From: Gordonia terrae
Lineage (GTDB): Bacteria; Actinomycetota; Actinomycetes; Mycobacteriales; Mycobacteriaceae
NCBI RefSeq assembly: GCF_001698225.1
Contig: NZ_CP016594.1
Location: 2,418,001 to 2,482,000 of the forward strand
Reading direction: 5' to 3'
Length of the DNA: 64,000 nucleotides
Below, piece by piece: positions 46,180 through 54,173 of the stretch; the first letter of the stretch is position 1, and each line of letters begins with the position of its first letter. A program made the position numbers and the translations under genes. Below the pieces are notes generated by a model that had not been told where the DNA came from, ran no database searches, and saw only the letters and a program-made list of their open reading frames with translations.

Positions 46180-46632
46180 ATGGCTGATCCGGCACGAGCT
46201 CAGCGCCTGGCCAAGCGGATCTCGTCGATCGTCGCGTCGGCGATCGCGCACGAGATCAAGGATCCGCGACTGGCGTATGTCACCGTCACCGATGCCCGGG
46301 TGACCAACGACCTGCACGACGCGACGATCTACTACACCGTGATGGGCGAATCCATCGATGCCGAGCCCGATGTCGAGGCCGCGGCCGCGGGGCTGGCGAA
46401 AGCGACCGGCGTGCTGAGGTCGAAGGTCGGCGCGGGCACCGGGGTGCGCTTCACCCCGACGCTGCGTTTCGTACTCGACACGGTGCCCGACGCGGCACGT
46501 CAGATGGAGGAGCTCGTCGCCCGCGCCCGCGCGAACGACGAAATCGTCGCCCGGCGTGCGGCGGAGGCGAAGCCGGCGGGCGATTCGGACCCGTACCGTT
46601 CGGCGGACGACTCCACCGGTACCGAAGAGTGA
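46180..46632 (+). CDS. rbfA: 30S ribosome-binding factor A
   Basis: RbfA helps mature the 5' end of 16S rRNA and cold adaptation. The 150-residue KH-like protein has [26 protein letters not shown] and [21 protein letters not shown], with the family [11 protein letters not shown] segment. The C-terminal 25 residues are a charged tail. GGAAGGAGT is a strong ribosome-binding site. Its stop overlaps the nrnA GTG (GTGA). Confidence 0.95.
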   Translation: MADPARAQRLAKRISSIVASAIAHEIKDPRLAYVTVTDARVTNDLHDATIYYTVMGESIDAEPDVEAAAAGLAKATGVLRSKVGAGTGVRFTPTLRFVLDTVPDAARQMEELVARARANDEIVARRAAEAKPAGDSDPYRSADDSTGTEE

Positions 46633-47585
46633 GCGGTTCGTCGAGCGCGGCGATCGCCGCGACGCTGGCCTCTGCGACCGCGGTGACCATCTGCTGTCAT
46701 GTGCGCCCCGATGCGGACACGATCGGCAGTGGTCTGGCGCTGGGGCTGGCACTCGACCGCCGGGGCGTCGACGTCGAGGTGTCCTACCCGGGGACCGAGC
46801 AACTCCCGGCGTCGCTCGCCGGGCTGCCCGGCAGCAAGCTGCTGTGTTCGCCCGCGCAGGTCGTCGGACATCCGCTCGTGGTGGCGGTCGACGCCGCCAA
46901 TCTCGATCGTCTCGAATCGCTCGGCGCGACGTTCACCGCGGCGCAGACCTCGGTTGTGATCGACCACCATGCGTCGAATCCCGGCTTCGGGGACCTCGAC
47001 CTGGTCGACCCGGACGCCGACTGCACCGCGGTCCTGGTGCTCGACGTCCTCGACGACCTGGGCGTTGAACTCGACGCCGACATCGCCACCTGCATCTACG
47101 CCGGTCTCAGCACCGACACCGGTTCGTTCCGGTGGGCTCGTCCGGCGTCGTTCCGGGTTGCGGCCCGACTCCTCGAGACCGGCGTCGACGCGCGGAGGTG
47201 GAGCCGCATCCTGTTCGACTCGCATCCGTTCGCGTGGTTCTCGATGATGTCGGGCGTCCTGGCGTCGGCCCAGCTCGCCCCGTCGGCGTGCAACGGCGAG
47301 GGTCTCGTCTACGCGATCGTCGATCACCAGGCACTGGCCGGGATGAGTTGGGACGAGGCCGAGAGCGTGATCGACACGATCCGTACCGCGCGCGAAGCCG
47401 AGGTGGCCGCGGTCTTCAAGGAGAGCGAGCCGGGGAGGTGGACGGTCTCGCTGCGATCCAAGGACATCGTCGATCTCGTCCCGATCGCCCGGGCCCATGG
47501 TGGCGGCGGACATCGTCAGGCCTCCGGGTACAGCGACACCGGTACCGCTGACGACGTGGTCGCCAGGTTGCTGGAGTCGCTCTGA
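46629..47585 (+). CDS. nrnA: bifunctional oligoribonuclease / pAp phosphatase (DHH family)
   Basis: DHH/DHHA1 phosphoesterase of 318 residues that degrades nanoRNAs, dephosphorylates pAp and, in mycobacteria, also cleaves cyclic dinucleotides. Motifs are [12 protein letters not shown] near residue 25, VVIDHHASN near residue 115 and the DHHA1 motif [11 protein letters not shown] near the C-terminus. It is coupled to rbfA by a 4-bp overlap, an arrangement shared with other Mycobacteriales. Confidence 0.93.
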   Translation: MSGSSSAAIAATLASATAVTICCHVRPDADTIGSGLALGLALDRRGVDVEVSYPGTEQLPASLAGLPGSKLLCSPAQVVGHPLVVAVDAANLDRLESLGATFTAAQTSVVIDHHASNPGFGDLDLVDPDADCTAVLVLDVLDDLGVELDADIATCIYAGLSTDTGSFRWARPASFRVAARLLETGVDARRWSRILFDSHPFAWFSMMSGVLASAQLAPSACNGEGLVYAIVDHQALAGMSWDEAESVIDTIRTAREAEVAAVFKESEPGRWTVSLRSKDIVDLVPIARAHGGGGHRQASGYSDTGTADDVVARLLESL

Positions 47586-47602
47586 GCGAGGATTCCCCAG
47601 GC

Positions 47603-48934
47603 GTGGCGCGCATCGCCACGCTGACCGTCTCGGCTCTCGCGGTTCTCATCGCGCCTCCGCTCTACCTCCTGCTCGACCTTGCCGTCGTGGGACGTCTGGG
47701 CGGCGAACAACTGGCCGCACTGGGAGTCGGCACCCTGGTGCTCTCGATCGTCAGCACCCAGCTGACCTTCCTGTCCTACGGCACCACGGCCCGGTCCGCG
47801 CGACGCTTCGGTTCCGGTGACCGGCCCGGTGCGGTCGTCGAAGGCGTGCAGGCGAGTTGGATCGCGGTGGCGGTCGGCATCCTGATCGTCGCGGTGGCGT
47901 ATCCGTGTGCCCCGGTCGTGATGCGCCTGCTGGTCGGAACGTCGTCGCCGGAGTCGGCCGCGGTCGCCCAGGACGCGGCGGGCTGGCTGCGGATCGCGAT
48001 GTTCGGTGTCCCGCTGATCCTGTTGTCGATGGCGGGCAACGGGTGGATGCGCGGAGTGCAGGACACGCGTCGTCCGGTCGTCTACGTCGTGGTCGGTCTG
48101 TCCCTCGCCGCGGTGCTCGTCGTCGGACTGGTCCACGGCATCGGCCCGTTCCCGCGTCTGGGCCTGGACGGCAGCGCGGTGGCCAACGTGATCGGACAGG
48201 GTGTGACCGGCATGCTGTTCGCCGTGCGAGTGGTCCGTGAGGCGCGACGGGTCCCGGGTTCGCGCGCCTTCGCGCCCGACTGGTCGATCATCCGCGCCCA
48301 GCTGGTCATGGCGCGTGATCTGGTCGTGCGCAGTCTGTCGTTCCAGATCTGCTTCGTGTCCGCGGCCGCAGTCGCCGCCCGATTCGGGGTGGCCCAGGTC
48401 GCCGCTCATCAGCTGGTGCTGCAGCTGTGGGAGTTCATGGCGCTGTTCCTCGACTCGCTGGCCATCGCCGCCCAGGCCCTGGTCGGCGCCGCACTCGGTG
48501 CGGGACGCCTCGGCGCCGCCGACTCCGTGGCCCGTCGCGTCACCGCGGTGTCCGTGGTCGCCGCCACCGCGATGGGTGCACTGTTCGCCGCCGGCGCGAC
48601 GCTGATCCCGCGCATCTTCACCTCCGACGCCGCGGTCCTCGATGCCGTGGGTGTGCCGTGGTGGTTCTTCGTCGGGATGCTGCCGATCGCCGGGGTGGTC
48701 TTCGCGCTCGACGGCGTCCTGCTCGGCAGCGGCGACGCCGCCTTCCTGCGCACCGCGACACTCACCGGCGCCCTGGTCGGCTTTCTGCCACTGATCTGGC
48801 TGTCGCTGGTGTTCGACTGGGGCCTCGCCGGCGTCTGGTCGGGCCTGGTGGTGTTCATGCTCGTCCGGCTGGCCACCGTGGTGTGGCGGATCCGATCCGG
48901 ACGCTGGCGGCAGGCGGGTGCGGTCCGCGCCTGA
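47603..48934 (+). CDS. dinF: MATE-family efflux protein (DinF-like)
   Basis: A 443-residue membrane exporter with twelve predicted helices. The first helix PPLYLLLDLAVVGRLGGEQLAALGVG and the EFMALFLDSLAIAAQALVG segment are typical of the DinF branch of MATE transporters, which couple drug export to H+ or Na+ gradients. The GTG at 47603, 17 bp after nrnA, gives an unusually short cytoplasmic N-terminus. No LexA box was found in the short gap, so SOS control is not indicated. Confidence 0.87.
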   Translation: MARIATLTVSALAVLIAPPLYLLLDLAVVGRLGGEQLAALGVGTLVLSIVSTQLTFLSYGTTARSARRFGSGDRPGAVVEGVQASWIAVAVGILIVAVAYPCAPVVMRLLVGTSSPESAAVAQDAAGWLRIAMFGVPLILLSMAGNGWMRGVQDTRRPVVYVVVGLSLAAVLVVGLVHGIGPFPRLGLDGSAVANVIGQGVTGMLFAVRVVREARRVPGSRAFAPDWSIIRAQLVMARDLVVRSLSFQICFVSAAAVAARFGVAQVAAHQLVLQLWEFMALFLDSLAIAAQALVGAALGAGRLGAADSVARRVTAVSVVAATAMGALFAAGATLIPRIFTSDAAVLDAVGVPWWFFVGMLPIAGVVFALDGVLLGSGDAAFLRTATLTGALVGFLPLIWLSLVFDWGLAGVWSGLVVFMLVRLATVVWRIRSGRWRQAGAVRA

Positions 48935-48962
48935 GACCGCGACTCTGGCACGATGGATCCTC

Positions 48963-49964
48963 GTGGCTACTCTGTGGGCGATCAGCGATCTGCACATCGC
49001 ACATCGGGGCAACGAGCACATCATCGACAGCATTCGGCCGACGTCGCCGGAGGACTGGCTCATCGTGGCCGGTGATGTCGCCGAACGCACCGACGACGTC
49101 GTCGACACCTTGCGTCGACTGCGGGCGCGCTTCGCCACCGTCGTCTGGGTGCCGGGCAATCACGAGCTGTACACGACGGCCAAGGATCCGCTGCAGGTGT
49201 TCGGGGTCGCGCGCTACGACTACCTGGTGCAGGCCTGCCGCGACATCGGTGTGGTCACCCCGGAGGACATCTATCCGCTCTTCGACCCGGGTGACGGCTC
49301 GGATCCGGTCCGCGTGGTCCCGATGTTCCTGCTCTACGACTACACCTTCCGCCCCGAGGGCACGGCGAACAAGCTGACCGCGCTCGCGCTCGCCCGGGAG
49401 CGCAACGTGGTGGCGACCGACGAGTTCCTGCTGTCGCCCGAGCCGTTCCCCACCCGCGACGCCTGGGGGCGAGCGCGGATCGAGATCACCCGACGCCGGC
49501 TGGAGGCCATCGATCCGGCCGAGAAGACGATCCTGATCAATCACTGGCCCCTGCGTCGGGAACCGTGCGACGCACTCATCTATCCCGAGTTCGCGCTCTG
49601 GTGCGGCAGCGAACTGACGGCCGACTGGCACACCGAGTTCAACGCGGCCTGCTGCGTCTACGGCCATCTCCACATCCCGCGGACCACCTGGTACGACGGC
49701 ATCCGGTTCGAAGAGGTGTCGGTCGGCTACCCGCGGGAATGGAAGCGTCGCGGACTGCCGAATCCGTTGATGCGCAACATCGTTCCCGGCGATGGGCTCG
49801 GCGCGGCCGATCTGCCCGAGCACGGGGTGCGGTTCGATCTGCCGCCGGACTATGCCGAACGCGCCGCCGAGTTCCGGCAGCGCGTCGAGCAGCGGCAGGC
49901 GGAGCGACGCACCCGGCAGGCCGAGAGACAGGCCGAACGCCAAGCACGAGAGGACAACCGATGA
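48963..49964 (+). CDS. metallophosphoesterase
   Basis: Calcineurin-like phosphoesterase of 333 residues. Metal-binding motifs are ISDLHIAH at the N-terminus, VAGDVAERTDD, VPGNHELY and the late YGHLHIPRTTWYDG. The C-terminal 30 residues are a highly charged helix of repeated RQAER units. The homologue in M. tuberculosis (Rv2795c, from memory) also precedes pptT; there it is reported to oppose PptT by acting as a phosphopantetheinyl hydrolase (PptH), which makes the same role plausible here. The stop overlaps the pptT ATG. Confidence 0.87.
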   Translation: MATLWAISDLHIAHRGNEHIIDSIRPTSPEDWLIVAGDVAERTDDVVDTLRRLRARFATVVWVPGNHELYTTAKDPLQVFGVARYDYLVQACRDIGVVTPEDIYPLFDPGDGSDPVRVVPMFLLYDYTFRPEGTANKLTALALARERNVVATDEFLLSPEPFPTRDAWGRARIEITRRRLEAIDPAEKTILINHWPLRREPCDALIYPEFALWCGSELTADWHTEFNAACCVYGHLHIPRTTWYDGIRFEEVSVGYPREWKRRGLPNPLMRNIVPGDGLGAADLPEHGVRFDLPPDYAERAAEFRQRVEQRQAERRTRQAERQAERQAREDNR

Positions 49965-50617
49965 TCGAGCAACTCCTGCCGGCGGGCGTCGCCTCGGCGG
50001 AGGCGTTCGCCGACCCGCCCGGTCTGATCCTGATGCCGGCCGAGCAGAGCCTGATCGCGCGTGCGGTGGAGAAGCGCCGCCGCGAGTTCACCACCGTCCG
50101 GCACTGCGCCCGCCAGGCGCTGGGCGAGCTCGGTCACGAGCCGGTCCCGATCCTCAAGGGCGACAAGGGTGCACCCGTCTGGCCGGCCGGGATCGTCGGG
50201 AGTCTCACACACTGCGACGGCTACCGCGCCGCGACCGTGGCATACGCGATGTCGGTGCGTTCCCTCGGCATCGACGCCGAACCGCACGACGCCCTGCCCG
50301 ACGGCGTGCTCGAGCACACCAGTCTGCCCGCGGAGCGGGAGGTCCTCGCGACGCGATCGGGCGACCTGCACTGGGACCGATTGCTGTTCTGTGCCAAGGA
50401 GGCCACCTACAAGGCATGGTTCCCGGTCGCCAAGCGCTGGCTGGGTTTCGAGGACGCGCACATCACCTTCGAGCAGTCCACCCCGACGTCGGGCACGTTC
50501 ACCTCGCGCATCCTCATCGACCCGGCCGCGACAGACGGGGGGCCGCCGCTGCTCGAGTTCTCCGGTCGCTGGCTGGTCGAGCGGGGCATCATCACCACCA
50601 CGATCGCGCTGACCTGA
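49961..50617 (+). CDS. pptT: 4'-phosphopantetheinyl transferase
   Basis: Activates carrier domains of polyketide, mycolate and siderophore synthases by adding the 4'-phosphopantetheine of CoA. The 218-residue Sfp-type protein has SLTHCDGYRAA, the Mg-binding IDAEPH near residues 103-108 and the FCAKEATYKAWFP signature near residue 145. Its start overlaps the phosphoesterase stop (ATGA) and truB begins 1 bp after its stop. Confidence 0.94.
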   Translation: MIEQLLPAGVASAEAFADPPGLILMPAEQSLIARAVEKRRREFTTVRHCARQALGELGHEPVPILKGDKGAPVWPAGIVGSLTHCDGYRAATVAYAMSVRSLGIDAEPHDALPDGVLEHTSLPAEREVLATRSGDLHWDRLLFCAKEATYKAWFPVAKRWLGFEDAHITFEQSTPTSGTFTSRILIDPAATDGGPPLLEFSGRWLVERGIITTTIALT

Positions 50618-50618
50618 C

Positions 50619-51518
50619 GTGGCCGACGCAACCATCGAGAACGCCGGGCTGCTCGTCGTCGACAAGCCGGCCGGTATGACGAGCCACGACGTCGTCTCGC
50701 GCTGCCGGAAGATCTTCAACACCCGCCGCGTCGGCCATGCGGGCACCCTCGACCCGATGGCGACCGGCGTCCTGGTCGTCGGGATCGAGAGGGCCACAAA
50801 ACTTCTCGGTCTGTTGTCGCTGACCACGAAGTCCTACACGGCGACGATCCGGCTCGGTGCGTCCACGACGACCGACGACCGCGAGGGGGAGATCCTCTCC
50901 ACCGCGGACGCATCCGGGGTGTCCGATACCGAGATCGCCACGGCGATGGTCGAACTCACCGGTGACATCCAGCAGGTCCCGGCGAAGGTCAGCGCGATCA
51001 AGGTCGACGGCCGACGGGCGCACGCGCTCGTGCGTACCGGCGCCGACTTCGACCTCGCGGCGCGCCCGGTCACCGTGTCCCGCTTCGAGCTGCTCGCCAC
51101 CCGGCGCGACGGGGAGTTCGTCGATCTCGATGTGGTGGTGGACTGTTCGTCGGGTACCTACATCCGGTCACTGGCACGCGATCTCGGCGCCGCCCTGGAA
51201 CTCGGCGGGCACCTCACCGAACTCCGCCGGACCGCGGTCGGCCCGTTCACCCTCGACCATGCGCGCACGCTCGACGACGTGCGCGAGGAGCCGCGCGTCA
51301 GCCTCGACATCGACGAGGCGGTCAAGATCTCGTTCCCGCGCCGGGACATCGACGACGACGAGGCCGAGTCGATCAGTCAGGGACGGTGGCTGGAGCCGAT
51401 CGGACGCAAGGAGATCTATGTCGTCGTCGACCCGCGGGAGCAGGCGATCGCGCTGATCCAGGAGAAGGGTCGTCGCGCGAGTTCGGTGATGGTGGTCCGG
51501 CCGGCGACGCTGCGCTGA
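50619..51518 (+). CDS. truB: tRNA pseudouridine-55 synthase
   Basis: Makes pseudouridine at position 55 of tRNA. The catalytic Asp is residue 45 in HAGTLDPMATG, with NAGLLVVDKPAGMTSHDVV at the N-terminus and the SSGTYIRSLARDLG segment in the middle. The C-terminal PUA-like part (about 225-299) is present. The GTG start at 50619 is nearly fused to the pptT stop. The gene converges with the sirR-like regulator, 27 bp apart. Confidence 0.95.
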   Translation: MADATIENAGLLVVDKPAGMTSHDVVSRCRKIFNTRRVGHAGTLDPMATGVLVVGIERATKLLGLLSLTTKSYTATIRLGASTTTDDREGEILSTADASGVSDTEIATAMVELTGDIQQVPAKVSAIKVDGRRAHALVRTGADFDLAARPVTVSRFELLATRRDGEFVDLDVVVDCSSGTYIRSLARDLGAALELGGHLTELRRTAVGPFTLDHARTLDDVREEPRVSLDIDEAVKISFPRRDIDDDEAESISQGRWLEPIGRKEIYVVVDPREQAIALIQEKGRRASSVMVVRPATLR

Positions 51519-51545
51519 CGCCGGTGACCGCGCTCCCGGACCGGG

Positions 51546-52238
51546 TCAGGCGCGCGGGACGACGAAGATGGCGCGCGCGGCGATGTCGCCGAGGTCGATC
51601 GGATCGGCATCGTCGAGCGACACCGAGATCGTGCCCGCGAACGGGCGTTTCTCGGCGACGGTCACCACGCAGTCGAGCGCGACGCCCACCTGATCGAAGT
51701 AGCGCAGCATCTCGGGATCGGTGTCGGAGATCCGGGCGATGGCGCCCGACGCCCCCACATCCAGGTCGGCGAGCAGGGCCGCGTCCGGCGCGGGGATCGT
51801 GCCGTCCAGGGCGGGGATCGGGTCACCATGTGGATCCCGGTCGGGGAAACCGAGTTTCGCGTCCAGCCGGGCCATCAGACGGTCGGAGACCGCGTGCTCG
51901 AGGATCTCCGCCTCATCGTGCACCTCGTCCCACCGGTATCCGAGTTCGCGCACCAGGAAGGTCTCGATCAGACGATGGCGGCGCACCATCAGGATGGCCG
52001 CGGATCGACCCTCGTCGGTCAGGGTGACCGCGCCGTACGGTTCGTGGGAGACGAATCCCTGGTCGGCGAGCTTGCGGATCGCCTCCGAAGCGGTGGATGC
52101 GGACACACCGAGGGACTGGGCCAGCAGCTTGGTGGTGACCTTGACGTCCTCCCACTCCTGGCTGGTCCAGATCACTTTGAGATAGTCCTGGGTCACCTGT
52201 GACAGTTCTGTCACCGGACGATCCGATCCCCGAGGCAT
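51546..52238 (-). CDS. DtxR/SirR-type metal-dependent transcriptional regulator
   Basis: A 230-residue regulator of the DtxR family (MntR/IdeR/SirR). The N-terminal winged helix has QDYLKVIWTSQEWEDVKVTTKLLAQSLGVSASTASEAIRKLADQGFV. The metal-binding dimerisation domain has RRHRLIETFLVRELGYRWDEVHDEAEILEHAVSD. A C-terminal FeoA/SH3-like domain ends the protein. Manganese or iron is the likely corepressor, but the residues do not settle which. The ATG at 52238 follows TAAGCT by 7 nt, so a leaderless mRNA is likely. It is divergent from ribF. Confidence 0.88.
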   Translation of the reverse strand: MPRGSDRPVTELSQVTQDYLKVIWTSQEWEDVKVTTKLLAQSLGVSASTASEAIRKLADQGFVSHEPYGAVTLTDEGRSAAILMVRRHRLIETFLVRELGYRWDEVHDEAEILEHAVSDRLMARLDAKLGFPDRDPHGDPIPALDGTIPAPDAALLADLDVGASGAIARISDTDPEMLRYFDQVGVALDCVVTVAEKRPFAGTISVSLDDADPIDLGDIAARAIFVVPRA

Positions 52239-52245
52239 GACCAAG

Positions 52246-52251
52246 AGCTTA
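52246..52251 (-). promoter_or_regulatory. -10 hexamer TAAGCT for the sirR-like gene
   Basis: On the minus strand TAAGCT ends 7 nt before the ATG at 52238, without a ribosome-binding site. Confidence 0.55.
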
Positions 52252-52302
52252 ACCCCACCGCAAACGCGAGTGGCGGTGGTGGTTTGGAACACCGGGTGCC
52301 CG

Positions 52303-52308
52303 TAGTCT
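52303..52308 (+). promoter_or_regulatory. -10 hexamer TAGTCT for ribF
   Basis: TAGTCT ends 6 nt before the ribF GTG at 52315. The divergent pair sirR/ribF thus both appear leaderless. Confidence 0.6.
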
Positions 52309-52314
52309 GGTCGC

Positions 52315-53283
52315 GTGTTGCGATGGCGAGGTCTGGACGACATCCCCGCGGACTGGGGACGGTGCGTGGTCACCATCGGTGTCTTCGACGGTGTCCACCG
52401 GGGACACGCCGAGCTCATCAGCGCCGCCACCACGGCGGCGAAGGAGCACGGGGTGCCGGCGGTGCTGATGACATTCGATCCGCATCCGTCCGAGGTGGTC
52501 CGGCCGGGATCCCATCCGCCGCAACTGACGACGCTGACGCGGCGCGCCGAGCTGGCCGAGGAACTCGGCATCGACGTCTTCTGCGTCATGCCGTTCACCC
52601 CCGAACTCGCCGCCCGGTCGCCGAAGGACTTCGCCCACGACATCCTCGTGGAGACGCTGCACGCCGCCGTCGTGGTGGTCGGCGACAACTTCACCTTCGG
52701 TCGCAAGGCGGCCGGGGACGTGTCCAAGCTCGCCGAACTCGGTGGGAAATTCGGCTTCTCGGTGGAATCGGTGTCGCTGTTCGGTGAACACGCGGTGACG
52801 TTCTCGTCGACCTACATCCGTTCCTGTGTCGCGGCCGGTGACGTGGACCGTGCCACCGAGGCGCTCGGTCGGCCGCATCGGGTCGAGGGCGTCGTGGTGC
52901 GCGGCGACGGCCGCGGCCGCGACCTGGGCTACCCGACGGCCAATGTGGCGCCGCCGATGTACGCCGCCATCCCGGCCGACGGCGTCTACGCCGCCTGGTT
53001 CACGATCCTCGGCGCCGGTCCGGTCGTCGGCGAGGTCGAGCCGGGGGAGCGGTACGAGGCCGCGGTGTCGGTGGGCACCAATCCGACGTTCTCCGGCCGG
53101 ACTCGCACCGTCGAGGCGTTCGTGCTCGACAAGAGTGCCGATCTGTACGGCCAGCACGTCGCCGTCGACTTCGTCCATCGCATCCGTGGCATGGAGCAGT
53201 TCGACGGCGTCGACGATCTGATCACCGCGATGGGTGACGACGTCACGAAGACCAGGGAGATCCTGGCCGCGGCCGAGAGCTGA
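52315..53283 (+). CDS. ribF: bifunctional riboflavin kinase / FAD synthetase
   Basis: Converts riboflavin to FMN and then FAD. The N-terminal adenylyltransferase domain has [18 protein letters not shown] and [13 protein letters not shown]. The C-terminal kinase domain has [10 protein letters not shown] and [12 protein letters not shown]. At 322 residues it is full length and closely resembles mycobacterial RibF, including the [11 protein letters not shown] opening from the GTG at 52315. It stands between truB and rpsO as in related genomes. Confidence 0.96.
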   Translation: MLRWRGLDDIPADWGRCVVTIGVFDGVHRGHAELISAATTAAKEHGVPAVLMTFDPHPSEVVRPGSHPPQLTTLTRRAELAEELGIDVFCVMPFTPELAARSPKDFAHDILVETLHAAVVVVGDNFTFGRKAAGDVSKLAELGGKFGFSVESVSLFGEHAVTFSSTYIRSCVAAGDVDRATEALGRPHRVEGVVVRGDGRGRDLGYPTANVAPPMYAAIPADGVYAAWFTILGAGPVVGEVEPGERYEAAVSVGTNPTFSGRTRTVEAFVLDKSADLYGQHVAVDFVHRIRGMEQFDGVDDLITAMGDDVTKTREILAAAES

Positions 53284-53344
53284 GGGTCCACGGCCCGCTC
53301 GCTGCGCTCCCGGCGCCGATTTGGGCCGCGTCCCACTCGGGCTG

Positions 53345-53350
53345 TAGCCT
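53345..53350 (+). promoter_or_regulatory. -10 hexamer TAGCCT for rpsO
   Basis: TAGCCT lies about 80 bp before rpsO and would give a leader of roughly 73 nt that ends in the AGGAG ribosome-binding site. Confidence 0.4.
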
Positions 53351-53429
53351 GATCAGTCGGTGTTGCTGCAGTCCGCGGTGGCGCATCGTTGTCGTTTCGG
53401 ACGCGGTACTGAGAAACAGGAGTATCTCC

Positions 53430-53699
53430 ATGGCTTTGACTGTCGAGCAGAAGAAGGAAATCCTCGCCGAGTACGGTCTGCACGAGACCGACACCGGTTC
53501 GCCCGAGGCCCAGGTCGCGATGCTGACCAAGCGCATCACCGACCTCACCGAGCACCTGAAGCAGCACAAGCACGACCACCACAGCCGGCGCGGTCTGCTC
53601 CTGCTGGTCGGACGCCGTCGTCGTCTGCTCAAGTACGTCGCCAAGGTCGACATCAACCGCTACCGTTCGCTCATCGAGCGCCTCGGCCTGCGTCGCTGA
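53430..53699 (+). CDS. rpsO: 30S ribosomal protein S15
   Basis: Primary 16S rRNA-binding protein of 89 residues, with [23 protein letters not shown] and the basic [20 protein letters not shown] segment. The ATG at 53430 has an ACAGGAG ribosome-binding site. The gene is followed at once by a strong terminator and then, after a long leader, by pnp, the usual rpsO-pnp order. Confidence 0.97.
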   Translation: MALTVEQKKEILAEYGLHETDTGSPEAQVAMLTKRITDLTEHLKQHKHDHHSRRGLLLLVGRRRRLLKYVAKVDINRYRSLIERLGLRR

Positions 53700-53712
53700 T
53701 CCCACGACTTCG

Positions 53713-53750
53713 ACCGGCCGCCCCCGAATCCGGGGGCGGCCGGTTTGTCG
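53713..53750 (+). terminator. intrinsic terminator after rpsO
   Basis: A perfect 14-bp GC-rich stem (53713-53726 with 53731-53744) and a 4-base loop are followed by a T-rich run. It should uncouple rpsO from pnp. Confidence 0.88.
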
Positions 53751-53767
53751 TATGCCTGTTTGTCGTA

Positions 53768-53798
53768 TTGAGGTATTGACAGTCGGCGGTGATACGCT
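53768..53798 (+). promoter_or_regulatory. predicted pnp promoter with extended -10
   Basis: TACGCT at 53793-53798 is preceded by TGA, giving a TGN-extended -10. TTGAGG at 53768-53773 is a possible -35 with a 19-bp spacer. Transcription would start near 53805, about 370 nt before the pnp ATG. Confidence 0.5.
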
Positions 53799-53805
53799 GA
53801 CAGAC

Positions 53806-54173
53806 GGATCGTGCCGGAACTCGAGGCAGTACGGAACGACCAGCCAGATCGGTCCTCGGTAGTGGCCGCCGGAAACCTCGCCCGGGCAATCCCCGGGCGC
53901 GCAGGATTCCGGCCGCTTCGATCGAAGGCCGTCTGAGCACTCATCCGGCGCAGATACGCTGCGCCATTCACCGTGCTGCCGCACATTCTCGGCGCGTTCT
54001 GGGTCGGTCCGATCCGCGCGTGCGCTCTTCGAGGACATGTCCGCTCGATGCGGCATGTGAGTACGTGCTGCGCACCTCCGCGATGACCACCCCCAACCGC
54101 ACAAGCGGCCGACTCCGCGTGGCCGCGTCAGACGGCCGCCACCGGCAGCCGCTACGAAGGGATTCCACCCCAC
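53806..54173 (+). other. long structured leader of pnp
   Basis: This 368-bp stretch has no convincing gene. It holds several local hairpins: GCCCGGG/CCCGGGC (53880-53898), a 12-bp palindrome within GGCC arms (53911-53930) and GGCGCAG/CTGCGCC (53947-53965). A 7-codon ORF with a GAGG site lies at 54037-54060. PNPase is autoregulated through its leader in other bacteria, so a regulatory leader is likely; a separate small RNA cannot be excluded. Confidence 0.5.

Noticed and set aside
53776..53781. TTGACA as the -35 of the pnp promoter
   Set aside because: It lies only 11 bp before TACGCT, too close; TTGAGG with a 19-bp spacer plus the extended -10 fits better.
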